NCBI RefSeq assembly: GCF_049889055.1
Contig: NZ_JBLTWO010000001.1
Coordinates: 744,001 to 808,000 of the forward strand
Reading direction: 5' to 3'
Source: Rhizorhabdus sp049889055
GTDB taxonomy: Bacteria > Pseudomonadota > Alphaproteobacteria > Sphingomonadales > Sphingomonadaceae
Length of the DNA: 64,000 nucleotides
Shown: piece by piece, positions 40,982 to 48,510 of the stretch
Position numbering within the stretch: position 1 is the stretch's first letter
Layout of the letters: every line of letters starts with the position of its first letter
Translations under genes and position numbers: made by a program
Notes under the pieces: model-generated
What the model was told of the DNA's origin: nothing
What the model saw: the letters and a program-made list of their open reading frames with translations, nothing else
Database searches by the model: none

Positions 40982-41374
40982 ATGAAGTATTTTTACGCCA
41001 TCGTGCACAAGGAAGAGGATAGCGCCTATGGCGTCCACTTCCCCGACCTCCCCGGTTGTTTCTCCGCCGCCGATGACTTGAACGACGTTCTGCCGAACGC
41101 TGTAGAGGCAATGGAGCTGTGGCTTGAGGATCAGCCGGAGCCCGAGGCCAGCAGCGTTGAGGCGGTCCGCATGATCGCCGCCGACGATTTGGCCCAGGGC
41201 GCTTTTCTGTTGGCCGTTCCCCGGATGACAACCGCCGGCAAGCTTACCCGCGTCAATCTCTCGCTCGACATGGGCACGCTCGCGGCGATCGACGCTGCCG
41301 CGACCTCGCGGAAATTGACGCGAAGCGCTTTCCTCGCGGAGGCCGCCCGGAACGAAATTCAGGGCCGGCACTGA
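40982..41374 (+). CDS. hicB: HicB antitoxin
   Basis: 130 residues: an N-terminal partial-RNase-H HicB domain (YFYAIVHKEEDSAYGVHFPD, LPGCFSAADDLNDVLPNAVE, AMELWLED) and a C-terminal ribbon-helix-helix DNA-binding domain (LTRVNLSLDMGTLAAIDAAA, RKLTRSAFLAEAAR). It neutralises HicA and probably represses the operon through the inverted repeat. In contrast to hicA it has a strong ribosome site, AAGGAG (40967-40972), so more antitoxin than toxin would be made. Confidence 0.92.
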   Translation: MKYFYAIVHKEEDSAYGVHFPDLPGCFSAADDLNDVLPNAVEAMELWLEDQPEPEASSVEAVRMIAADDLAQGAFLLAVPRMTTAGKLTRVNLSLDMGTLAAIDAAATSRKLTRSAFLAEAARNEIQGRH

Positions 41375-41375
41375 T

Positions 41376-41810
41376 AGCGCGCGCTGGCATGGGCGCCGCA
41401 AAGTCGATCGACTGGTCGCAGCCGTGGCCGAAGGCGGCAGCGACTTCGCGGAGATTCGCAACGCGCTCGCCAAGGCAAAGGCCGATCGTGATCAGATTGC
41501 CGAAGCGATGCGCGAGATCGAGGCCGACAACGTCATCGCGCTGCACCCGTCGATCGTCGACGATTACCGACGCCAGATGGCTGATCTGGCCAAAGTGCTG
41601 AACAGCGATCCGGACAACCGGGACGAAGCCGCCCCGGTGCTGCGCAGCCTGATCGAGAGGATTACCGTTCGCCCGGCCGAAGCCGCGCGAGGCGTAGAGA
41701 TCGAAGTCACGGGAAGGCTGGCCAACATTCTGGCCTTGGCGGCCGGCACGCCGTCTATCGAACAAGGTACTGTATTGCTGGAGCGGGTGAAGGGAATCGA
41801 ACCCTCCTAG
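41376..41810 (+). pseudogene. Serine recombinase, C-terminal remnant
   Basis: The frame opens directly after hicB and reads RRKVDRLVAAVAEGG, then AIREI-like coiled-coil sequence (NALAKAKADRDQIAEAMREI), LHPSIVDDYRRQMADLAKVL, and LIERITVRPAEAARGVEIEV. This is the coiled-coil and C-terminal end of large zinc-ribbon serine recombinases. The catalytic Ser domain and ribbon are absent. The last residues (ERVKGIEPS) are translated from the tRNA gene, the usual sign that the recombinase gene abuts its own attachment site. hicAB replaces its 5' part. Confidence 0.75.
41777..41797 (+). repeat. Direct repeat inside the tRNA-Gly 3' end (near attachment site)
   Basis: Identical over 21 bases with 40609-40629. 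It covers the CCA, acceptor strand and part of the T-arm of tRNA-Gly plus two bases beyond. The identity ends one base after the T-arm position at 41797 (C here, T in the far copy). Confidence 0.85.
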
Positions 41811-41852
41811 CCAGCTTGGAAGGCTGGAGCATTACCACTATGCTACACCCGC
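41779..41852 (-). tRNA. tRNA-Gly (anticodon TCC)
   Basis: 74 bases including encoded CCA. Reading the minus strand: acceptor GCGGGTG / CACCCGC with discriminator T and CCA; D-arm AGCATAGTGGTAATGCT; anticodon stem CCAGC/GCTGG with loop CTTCCAA giving anticodon TCC; T-arm GAGGGTTCGATTCCCTT. It reads GGA/GGG codons. Its 3' end is the integration site of the hicAB element. Confidence 0.95.
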
Positions 41853-41999
41853 TCACCGGGTTCTCGGCTTCGTCTGCCGAGGGCGCCCCAATGCCACCAT
41901 GTCGGTATCATCGTCAACCGCGCATAGGCGGTTGCCTCGCGTCCCGCTGCCGGTAGAGACGGACGCCGATATCCGCGGCGGCGCGAAAGGGAGTGACGG

Positions 42000-43952
42000 G
42001 TGACGGGAGTCTGCTGCAATTGGCATCTGGATGGAGCGCCCGGCGCGGACGACGCCTGTGCCGCGATGCAGCGCGCGCTCGCACTCTATGGCGGCCATCG
42101 GAGCGACCGGATCGACCTGGGGCCGATCGCGCTGGGCATCGAGCTCGCCCATATGCTGCCCGAGGACCGGTTCGACCGGCAACCGCTGAGCGGCGCGGAC
42201 GGCGGGCTGTACCTCGTCGCGGATGCCCGCATCGACAACCGGCCCGAACTGGCCGAAGCGCTCGGGCTGTCGGCCGAGAGAACCGCCGCCATGGGCGACG
42301 CCGACTATATCCTCGCCGCCTGGGAGCGCTGGGGCGAGGGCGCGCTCGACCGGTTGAAGGGCAGCTACGCCTTCATATTGTGGGACGCTCGTGCGCGGGT
42401 CTTGCGGCTGGTGCGTGATCCGTTGGGCCAGCGTCCATTGTTCGTCCATCGCGCGCCGGGCCGCATCCGTGTTGCGAGCATGGCGAAGGGGCTGCACGCC
42501 CTGCCCGACATTCCCCGCGCTCCCGATGTGGAGCGCGTGCGCGACCATATCGCGCTGCTGCCGCATGTCGGCCCGCGCAGCTTCTTCGCGGGGATCGAAC
42601 GGATCGAACCGGGCCAGATGCTGCGCATCCACGGCGATGGCCGCACCGACAAGGTGGACTGGTATGATCGAACGCAGGACCGCTCGCCCCGCTTCGCGCG
42701 CATCGACGACTATGCCGATGCGTTTCGCGAGCTGTTCGACCGGGTGATCGCCGATGCCCTGCGCACCCCCGGCGGCGTCGCCAGCCAATTGAGCGCGGGG
42801 CGCGACAGCGGACTGGTGACGGTCAGCGCTGCGGCTCGGCTTGCGCAAGACGGCAAGCGGCTGACCGCCTATACTCATGTCCCGTTGCCGGGCGCGCACC
42901 TGCCGCCCGTATCGGGTCGCTTTGGCAATGAAGGCGCAGGCGCAGCGCGAGCCGCCGCGATGTACCCGAACATCGATCATGTCCTGGTCGACTGCGCCGA
43001 GCGGACAGTGGGAGACGAATTCGACAGCAATTTCTTCTACAAAGAATATCCCGTGCTCAACCCCACCAACAGCCTGTGGGACAGCGAGATCGCGAGGCAG
43101 GCGGCGGCAAGTGGCGCCACGCTGCTGCTCAACGGACAATTCGGCAATATGACGGTCAGCGTGCTGGGCACCCAGCGCATGGCGGAACTCGTCGCACGCG
43201 GCCAACTCCTGCGCTGGGCGCGCGAGGTCGCGGCGCTGCATCGCAATCGGCACCACGGCCTGCGCAGCCTACTGTCGATCAGCATCGTCCCGCATCTGCC
43301 AATCCCGGTCGTGATAGCGCTCCGCCGGCTGTTCGGCCGACAAGACTATATCGTCAGCGAATATACCGCCTTGCGCGATGATCTGGCGCAGTCGGAGGCC
43401 TTTCAATCGCATGTGGAGGCGATGGGGTTCGACACGCATTTCCGCGCCTGGGGCGACGTTCATGCGATGCGGCGGATGGTGCTGTGGCGGGTCGACTATA
43501 TTGGCCAGCATATGAAGGGCATGCTCGCGGCGACCGGCCTGGACTCGCGCGATCCGACCTCCGACATCCGCCTCGTCGAGTTCCTGTCGGGCGTGCCTAC
43601 GGAATTGTTTTTGCGCGATGGCCAGACCGCCTGGCTGTTCAAGCAGGCGTTCGGCGACCGGCTCCCCGCCGACACCGTCGAGGCGCGGACAAAGGGGCTG
43701 CAGTCCGCCGACTGGCCGACGCGGATGCGACAGGCTTTGCCCATGCTGCGCACCGAACTCGAGCGTGCCCGGCACAGCCCCACCGCCGTCGCCCTGATGG
43801 ACATGGATGGGCTCCTGGCCGACGCGTCGGCTTTCCCGAACAATGACAGCGACCTGCTCGGCGGGGAACGGCGGATGCGCTACCATATGCGACTGACGCG
43901 GGGGCTGTCGGTATCGCATTTCCTGCGCAAGCTGGAAGCCGGCAACCATTGA
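42000..43952 (+). CDS. Asparagine-synthetase-like ATP-dependent amidotransferase
   Basis: 650 residues from GTG 42000 with AGGGAG 7 bases upstream; an in-frame TGA at 41994 rules out longer forms. N-terminal class II glutaminase-like domain (about 5-200; LVADARIDNRPELAEALGLS, GSYAFILWDARARVLRLVRD, GQRPLFVH). The nucleophile Cys expected at residue 2 is at 5 or 6 (MTGVCCNW), so glutaminase activity is doubtful. The synthetase domain has a variant PP-loop SAGRDSG (265-271) and a long C-terminal part (to 650). Relatives make lasso peptides, beta-lactams or modify sugars. Head of the glycan cluster. Confidence 0.8.
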   Translation: MTGVCCNWHLDGAPGADDACAAMQRALALYGGHRSDRIDLGPIALGIELAHMLPEDRFDRQPLSGADGGLYLVADARIDNRPELAEALGLSAERTAAMGDADYILAAWERWGEGALDRLKGSYAFILWDARARVLRLVRDPLGQRPLFVHRAPGRIRVASMAKGLHALPDIPRAPDVERVRDHIALLPHVGPRSFFAGIERIEPGQMLRIHGDGRTDKVDWYDRTQDRSPRFARIDDYADAFRELFDRVIADALRTPGGVASQLSAGRDSGLVTVSAAARLAQDGKRLTAYTHVPLPGAHLPPVSGRFGNEGAGAARAAAMYPNIDHVLVDCAERTVGDEFDSNFFYKEYPVLNPTNSLWDSEIARQAAASGATLLLNGQFGNMTVSVLGTQRMAELVARGQLLRWAREVAALHRNRHHGLRSLLSISIVPHLPIPVVIALRRLFGRQDYIVSEYTALRDDLAQSEAFQSHVEAMGFDTHFRAWGDVHAMRRMVLWRVDYIGQHMKGMLAATGLDSRDPTSDIRLVEFLSGVPTELFLRDGQTAWLFKQAFGDRLPADTVEARTKGLQSADWPTRMRQALPMLRTELERARHSPTAVALMDMDGLLADASAFPNNDSDLLGGERRMRYHMRLTRGLSVSHFLRKLEAGNH

Positions 43953-43955
43953 AGC

Positions 43956-45050
43956 TCAGGCGCTATGCGCGGCTCCGGCGCGGCTCTGCGCCTCTCGATC
44001 AGCGACAAGACTCCGCAGCCGATAGTGGGCGATATAGCCGACATGGTCGGACAACATGTCGCCCGCCGCATCATGGCCGAAGGGCACGCTGATCCCGGCG
44101 ACGTCGATCGCCATGCGTGAACCGGGCATCACGATCTCCCAGTCCCTCGCCCGTTTCAGCGAATAGGCCGCGTCTGCCGACAGTGGCCCGCCGCACGGGC
44201 CGGGTGCGGTGGCGCAACTTCGCAGCGCGTCGTGCATGCCGCTGCGGACGTGGCTGCCGAGCTCGTGCAGGCGCGACAGGAAATAGGACGTGCGCGACGG
44301 CCGCGGGCCGACGTTGAAATCGCCTGCCAGGATGAGCGGCGTATCGGGACGCAGATTGACGGTGAGGAAAGCCTCCAGCGCATCGACCTGCCGTTCGAAC
44401 GCATAGAGTGACCGGTCATCGTCGACATGCGAGGCGCGCCGGGAGTTGAGGTGCACGTCGACCACCGCCACCGGTACCGCGCTGCCGGGGATGTCGATCA
44501 TCGCAAGGACCGCCCCCTTGTTGGCGAGGCAGTCGAAGCCGGCGCAGGCGAAGTCGGGAAAGGCCATGCGGCGGATCGAGCGCACCGGATAGTCGGAGAG
44601 GATCTGCAGACCGCTGCCCAGCAGCTTGCCGCTGCGTTCCCCCGCGAAGAAGCTGGCCTTCTGCAGGAAGGCGGCATCGGCGGGCGTCGGCGCCGCCCTG
44701 TTCTGCAGATCGGGGCCCGGACCGTCGACCACGAAGCGATATCCGGCCTGTCGGCCAATCGCCCGGGCATCCTCGGTGAATGCTTCCTGGAGCAGGACGA
44801 TGTGCGGCTGCGCCCCCTGTCGTCGCAAGGTTGCGAGCCGGTCGCCGATCTGCCGGAACGCGGCCTCCCGTCCCAACCGGATCGGCCAGGGCAAGCCTTC
44901 GACATTATAGGTCATCACGGAGAGGGCGCCGTCGCCCTCCGGACGGGCGCCGCCCTTCATCGGCGGCAGGGCAGGCGCGCCGCCCAGCGTAGGCTTCCCC
45001 ATCAGCGCCAACGCCGCCAGCGCCAGAGCAGCAATCAACGGCCTCTTCAT
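43956..45050 (-). CDS. Exported endonuclease/exonuclease/phosphatase-fold phosphodiesterase
   Basis: 364 residues with a signal peptide (LIAALALAALALMGKPTLGG). EEP-fold catalytic motifs: MTYNVEGLPW, VLLQEAF, VDVHLNSRR, LAGDFNVGP and SDHVGYIAHY. The sequence resembles secreted sphingomyelinase or DNase I-like members. Substrate may be a phospholipid, a phosphorylated glycan or DNA. Convergent with the amidotransferase gene (3-base gap). Confidence 0.85.
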   Translation of the reverse strand: MKRPLIAALALAALALMGKPTLGGAPALPPMKGGARPEGDGALSVMTYNVEGLPWPIRLGREAAFRQIGDRLATLRRQGAQPHIVLLQEAFTEDARAIGRQAGYRFVVDGPGPDLQNRAAPTPADAAFLQKASFFAGERSGKLLGSGLQILSDYPVRSIRRMAFPDFACAGFDCLANKGAVLAMIDIPGSAVPVAVVDVHLNSRRASHVDDDRSLYAFERQVDALEAFLTVNLRPDTPLILAGDFNVGPRPSRTSYFLSRLHELGSHVRSGMHDALRSCATAPGPCGGPLSADAAYSLKRARDWEIVMPGSRMAIDVAGISVPFGHDAAGDMLSDHVGYIAHYRLRSLVADREAQSRAGAAHSA

Positions 45051-45181
45051 GATCGCTTTCCTCGCGGTCTTCCTCGCATCTTGCGGCGAGACGATCCGGA
45101 AACCTGGCGCCCACAGTTCAGCCAGAGATTATTTTGCAGTGGGGGCTGCGGCGCGCTCGCGACAGCGGCGTCGTGGCGGGC

Positions 45182-46372
45182 ATGAGGATAGGCTTTCTCT
45201 TCAACCACGACCAGGTCCACCAGGTCGCCCACGCCCTGCCCATCGCGCTCGCCATGCGGCACTTGTCCCCCTCCACGCAGGTCGTGGTCGCCACGACCAA
45301 CCCGGCGCTGACCGCAGAGGTGTTCCGCCTCGCGGGGCCGGCTGCCGGCGGACTGGAGGTCGTCGAACTGTCGCTGCGGCGGACCTCGACGCGTCTCCTG
45401 TCCCGCGCGCTCGAATGGGCGCTGCCAGTGCGCAAGATCGGCATGTACCGCGACAATCTGGACCTGTTCCGCTCGCTCGACGCGCTGGTCGTGACCGAGA
45501 AGACCTCGTTGATCCTCAAGACCCGCTATGGGCTGGACCTGCCCATCGTTCACACCCGCCATGGCGCCGGCGACCGCGCGATCGGCTTCAACAAGGCCAG
45601 CGCCGGCTTCGATCACATACTGGTGTCCGGCCCCAAGATCCGTCGCCGGCTGACCGAGGAGGCCGGAGTATCGCCCGACCGGATCAGCATGGTCGGCTAT
45701 GCCAAGTTCGACCTGATCGGAGACCGGCGGCCGCGCCTGCCGATGCAGGACAATGGCAGGCCGACCGTCCTCTACAATCCGCATCCTTCGCCCCATCTGT
45801 CGTCCTGGTATCGCCATGGCCGGGCGGTGCTCGAGCATTTCCTGCGCGACGATCGCTTCAACCTGATCTTCGCCCCCCATGTGATGCTGTTCCACCGGCG
45901 CTTCGTCGTGACGATCGACAAGCTGCGCATCGACCGACCCGGCCTGATCGATCAGCGCTTCTACGACGCCCCCAATATCCACATCGATCTGGGCAGTTCG
46001 GCCTCGACCGACATGAGCTACACGCTCGGCGCCGATATCTATCTCGGAGACGTCAGCAGCCAGATCTACGAGTTCCTTTATCGCTCGCGCCCCTGCGTCT
46101 TTCTCAACAGCCATGGCGTCGCATGGCGGAACGACCCCAATTATGCACATTGGGCAGCCGGCCCGGTGATCGCGGATCCCGCCGATCTCGGAACCGCCCT
46201 CGACTGGGCAATGATCGCGCACAGCCGTTATGCGACCATCCAGCAGCGCCTGTTCGCGGACAGCGTCGATCTGACCGGCGAGCCGTCCGCCGTCCGCGCG
46301 GCGCGCGCGGTGCTCGGCCGACTGGGTGCATCGATGCTGGCGGGCGAGACCGAACTGCCTGTCGCGGTCTGA
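45182..46372 (+). CDS. TagF/CDP-glycerol glycerophosphotransferase-like GT-B protein
   Basis: 396 residues from ATG 45182 (MRIGFLFNHDQVHQVAHALP). GT-B layout with the TagF-type C-terminal half: VLYNPHPSPHLSSWYRHGRA, ILGAD-like DMSYTLGADIYLGDVSSQIY (GDVSS site), EFLYRSRPCVFLNSH. The family transfers polyol or sugar phosphates to build teichoic acid-like polymers or phosphorylated lipids; donor and acceptor cannot be read. It precedes the GINT1-like gene by two bases. Confidence 0.8.
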   Translation: MRIGFLFNHDQVHQVAHALPIALAMRHLSPSTQVVVATTNPALTAEVFRLAGPAAGGLEVVELSLRRTSTRLLSRALEWALPVRKIGMYRDNLDLFRSLDALVVTEKTSLILKTRYGLDLPIVHTRHGAGDRAIGFNKASAGFDHILVSGPKIRRRLTEEAGVSPDRISMVGYAKFDLIGDRRPRLPMQDNGRPTVLYNPHPSPHLSSWYRHGRAVLEHFLRDDRFNLIFAPHVMLFHRRFVVTIDKLRIDRPGLIDQRFYDAPNIHIDLGSSASTDMSYTLGADIYLGDVSSQIYEFLYRSRPCVFLNSHGVAWRNDPNYAHWAAGPVIADPADLGTALDWAMIAHSRYATIQQRLFADSVDLTGEPSAVRAARAVLGRLGASMLAGETELPVAV

Positions 46373-46374
46373 TC

Positions 46375-47283
46375 GTGGCGCTGCGCAAGGATATCTGGCG
46401 GCCGGCGATCGTCGAACGATCTCTGCAAGACATCGTCGTCGCCGGGGGCATCGGCGACGCCCCGCTGCACTGGCTGCCCGAACAGCGGCCCTATGCCTTT
46501 CTGGCAGACCCTTTCGGCCTGTGGCGTGACGGGCTGCTCCACCTGTTCGTCGAACGCTTCGACTATCGCGACCGGCGCGGCACAATCGACCTGCTGGTCT
46601 ACGACCGGCATTTCCACCTGATCGAGCAGCGAGAGATATTGGCGGAACCCTGGCACCTCTCCTACCCCTTCGTGTTCGAGGCGGACGGGGAGACGTGGAT
46701 GCTGCCCGAAGCGCATCGCTCGGGTCGGCTGACACTCTATCGTGCGGTCGACTTCCCCCTTTGCTGGAAACCGGCGGCGGTCATTCCGCTCGACTGCGTC
46801 GCGGTCGACCCCACCCCATTCCACCATGAGGGGCGCTGGTGGCTGTTCTACACCTCGGCCGGCGATCGGCAGAGCAAGGTTGCCGAACTCCATGTGGCCC
46901 ATTCGGAACGGCTGACCGACGGGTGGCGCCCGCACCGTCAGAACCCGGTGCGGCAGGATCCGGTCAGCGCACGGCCGGGTGGAACGCCGATGCTGATCGA
47001 TGACAAGCTGCTGTTGCCCGTTCAGAACTGCCTGACCACCTATGGCGGAGCTATCGGCATGCTCGACATCGGCACCCTTACTCCCGAGCGTTTTTCGGCG
47101 CGCCTGGACGGACCGATCGCGCCACCCGACAGCGTTGCGCCCTTCGCGGAAGGCATGCATACGCTTTCCGCAGCGGGACCCGTCACCCTGATCGACGTCA
47201 AGCGGACAAGGCTGTCGGTTCGGGGGCTGGCGATAGAGGCGCGGCGCGAGCTGGCTCGACTGCCGGCCAGGCTGCGAGGCTGA
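46375..47283 (+). CDS. GINT1-like (inositolphosphorylceramide transferase N-domain) beta-propeller protein
   Basis: 302 residues from GTG 46375. It has the GINT1 N-terminal, GH43-like propeller motifs: PYAFLADPFGLWRDGLLHLF, PWHLSYPFVFEADGETWMLP, VDPTPFHHEGRWWLFYTSAG, GTPMLIDDKLLLPVQNCLTT. In plants such a domain precedes the glucosamine inositolphosphorylceramide transferase; bacterial copies lie in polysaccharide clusters. Whether it is catalytic is unknown. Its 3' end overlaps the convergent GT4 gene by 86 bases. Confidence 0.78.
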   Translation: MALRKDIWRPAIVERSLQDIVVAGGIGDAPLHWLPEQRPYAFLADPFGLWRDGLLHLFVERFDYRDRRGTIDLLVYDRHFHLIEQREILAEPWHLSYPFVFEADGETWMLPEAHRSGRLTLYRAVDFPLCWKPAAVIPLDCVAVDPTPFHHEGRWWLFYTSAGDRQSKVAELHVAHSERLTDGWRPHRQNPVRQDPVSARPGGTPMLIDDKLLLPVQNCLTTYGGAIGMLDIGTLTPERFSARLDGPIAPPDSVAPFAEGMHTLSAAGPVTLIDVKRTRLSVRGLAIEARRELARLPARLRG

Positions 47284-48373
47284 ACAGCCGGTCGAGCGCG
47301 GCGCGGCCCGCGGCCTCGAATGCCGGCGGTCCGAAACGCGCGACGGCCTGGTGCCGCGCTTCTTCCCCCATGCGCGCCAGTCGCACGGGATCGTTCAGTA
47401 GCAGGCCCAGCTTGATCGCCAGCAGATCGGGCTGGTCGGGGGGAACAAGCTCGCCCGTTACGCCGGGAGTGATGGAGCGCGCCGGTTCGCCCACCGCCGA
47501 GGCGATGACGGGCAGGCCCGCCTGCATCGCTTCATGCGCCGCGATGCAGAAGCCCTCCGAACGCGACGGCTGAACATAAAGGTCGAGGCTTGCGAGAAAG
47601 GTCTGCGGATCGGTCGCGAACCCCGAAAAGACGACATTGTCGAGGCCGAGATCGGCGGCCTGCTTCTCCAGTGCCGACCGCTCCTGTCCTTCGCCTGCAA
47701 TCTCCAGTTCGAAGTCGATCGACAGCGCGCGTAGCGAGGCGGCAGCGAGGAGCAGCGTGTCATAGCCTTTGACCCGATGGAGGCGTCCGAGACTTCCGAT
47801 CCTGAGGCGGTTGCCATGCGTGCCCGGCGCGGCGCGGCGTGCGGCCGGATCGGCCCGGAAGATCGGCCAGCTGACCAGCCTCCTGGGCGACACGCCGAGC
47901 TGCTCGACGGTGAAGTCAGCAACCGCATCGGAATCCGCCACCCACAAGGTCGAAAGCGCGTGCGAGGCGCGCAACAAGCGGCGATTGGCGGGTTTAAGAT
48001 AGGCGGCATGCTGCCAGCTGACGACGGGCAGGTGCAGCCGCTGCCCCGCCAGTTGGCCGAGCAGCGTGGCGCGGGTCAGCGATGTCCATAGCAGGGTCGG
48101 GCGATAGTCACGCAACCGCGCCAGCAGCCATTTGAACGCCGACAGATGATCCGCTTCCGCGCCGTCGCGAACGTCGACAGCAATGTCGGTGGCCTGCAAG
48201 GCCGGAATACCCCGCCCATCCCGGCGGCACAGCGCGAACACCCGCATCTCGGCGCCGCATCGTCGGAGCACGTCGGTGATCGCAGCGATCGGTGCCGACG
48301 CGCCTCCGCCTTCCATAGAGTTGATGACATAGGCGATGCGCAGCGGCGCGGGGGCAGACGATGAGGGACGCAT
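47198..48373 (-). CDS. Glycosyltransferase family 4
   Basis: 391 residues from ATG 48373 (MRPSSSAPAPLRIAYVINS); GTG 48400 would add nine. GT-B motifs: YVINSMEGGGASAPI, WQHAAYLKPANRRLL, RIGSLGRLHRVKGYDTLLLA, and the donor-binding SRSEGFCIAAHEAMQAGLPV. It builds a glycan in the cytoplasm. It is divergent from the next GT4 and ends within the GINT1-like gene on the other strand. Confidence 0.9.
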   Translation of the reverse strand: MRPSSSAPAPLRIAYVINSMEGGGASAPIAAITDVLRRCGAEMRVFALCRRDGRGIPALQATDIAVDVRDGAEADHLSAFKWLLARLRDYRPTLLWTSLTRATLLGQLAGQRLHLPVVSWQHAAYLKPANRRLLRASHALSTLWVADSDAVADFTVEQLGVSPRRLVSWPIFRADPAARRAAPGTHGNRLRIGSLGRLHRVKGYDTLLLAAASLRALSIDFELEIAGEGQERSALEKQAADLGLDNVVFSGFATDPQTFLASLDLYVQPSRSEGFCIAAHEAMQAGLPVIASAVGEPARSITPGVTGELVPPDQPDLLAIKLGLLLNDPVRLARMGEEARHQAVARFGPPAFEAAGRAALDRLFSLAAWPAVEPARAAPLSPAPEPTALSA

Positions 48374-48510
48374 GCTCCGTCGACGACGCCGGACGATCAC
48401 CGCCGCAGTCGCCGATACGCCTCACCAGAAAATATTCCTGATCCTGTGACGAACTGCGGCCCGGACCCGGCCGCGCCGTCACCTGCACATGCATCCGAAC
48501 GAGACAGCCT

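Larger units (their letters stand above)
40609..41797. mobile_element. Minimal integrated element at tRNA-Gly carrying hicAB
   Basis: About 1.19 kb bounded by the 21-bp direct repeat. Contents: an AT-rich lead with a promoter, hicA, hicB and a serine-recombinase 3' remnant that reads into the tRNA. Just inside the repeats lies a pair of inverted AGCAATAC-type arms (40632-40646 and 41765-41779). The layout is that of a genomic island inserted at a tRNA 3' end and then reduced to its toxin-antitoxin module. It cannot move by itself because the recombinase catalytic domain is missing. Confidence 0.7.

Noticed and set aside
41899..42003. A 34-codon frame overlapping the amidotransferase start (GTGA), ending GGAKGSDG, considered as a lasso peptide precursor
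   Set aside because: No ribosome site, core of only 8 residues after the GG, and no lasso protease or B1 gene nearby; the amidotransferase has its own ribosome site.
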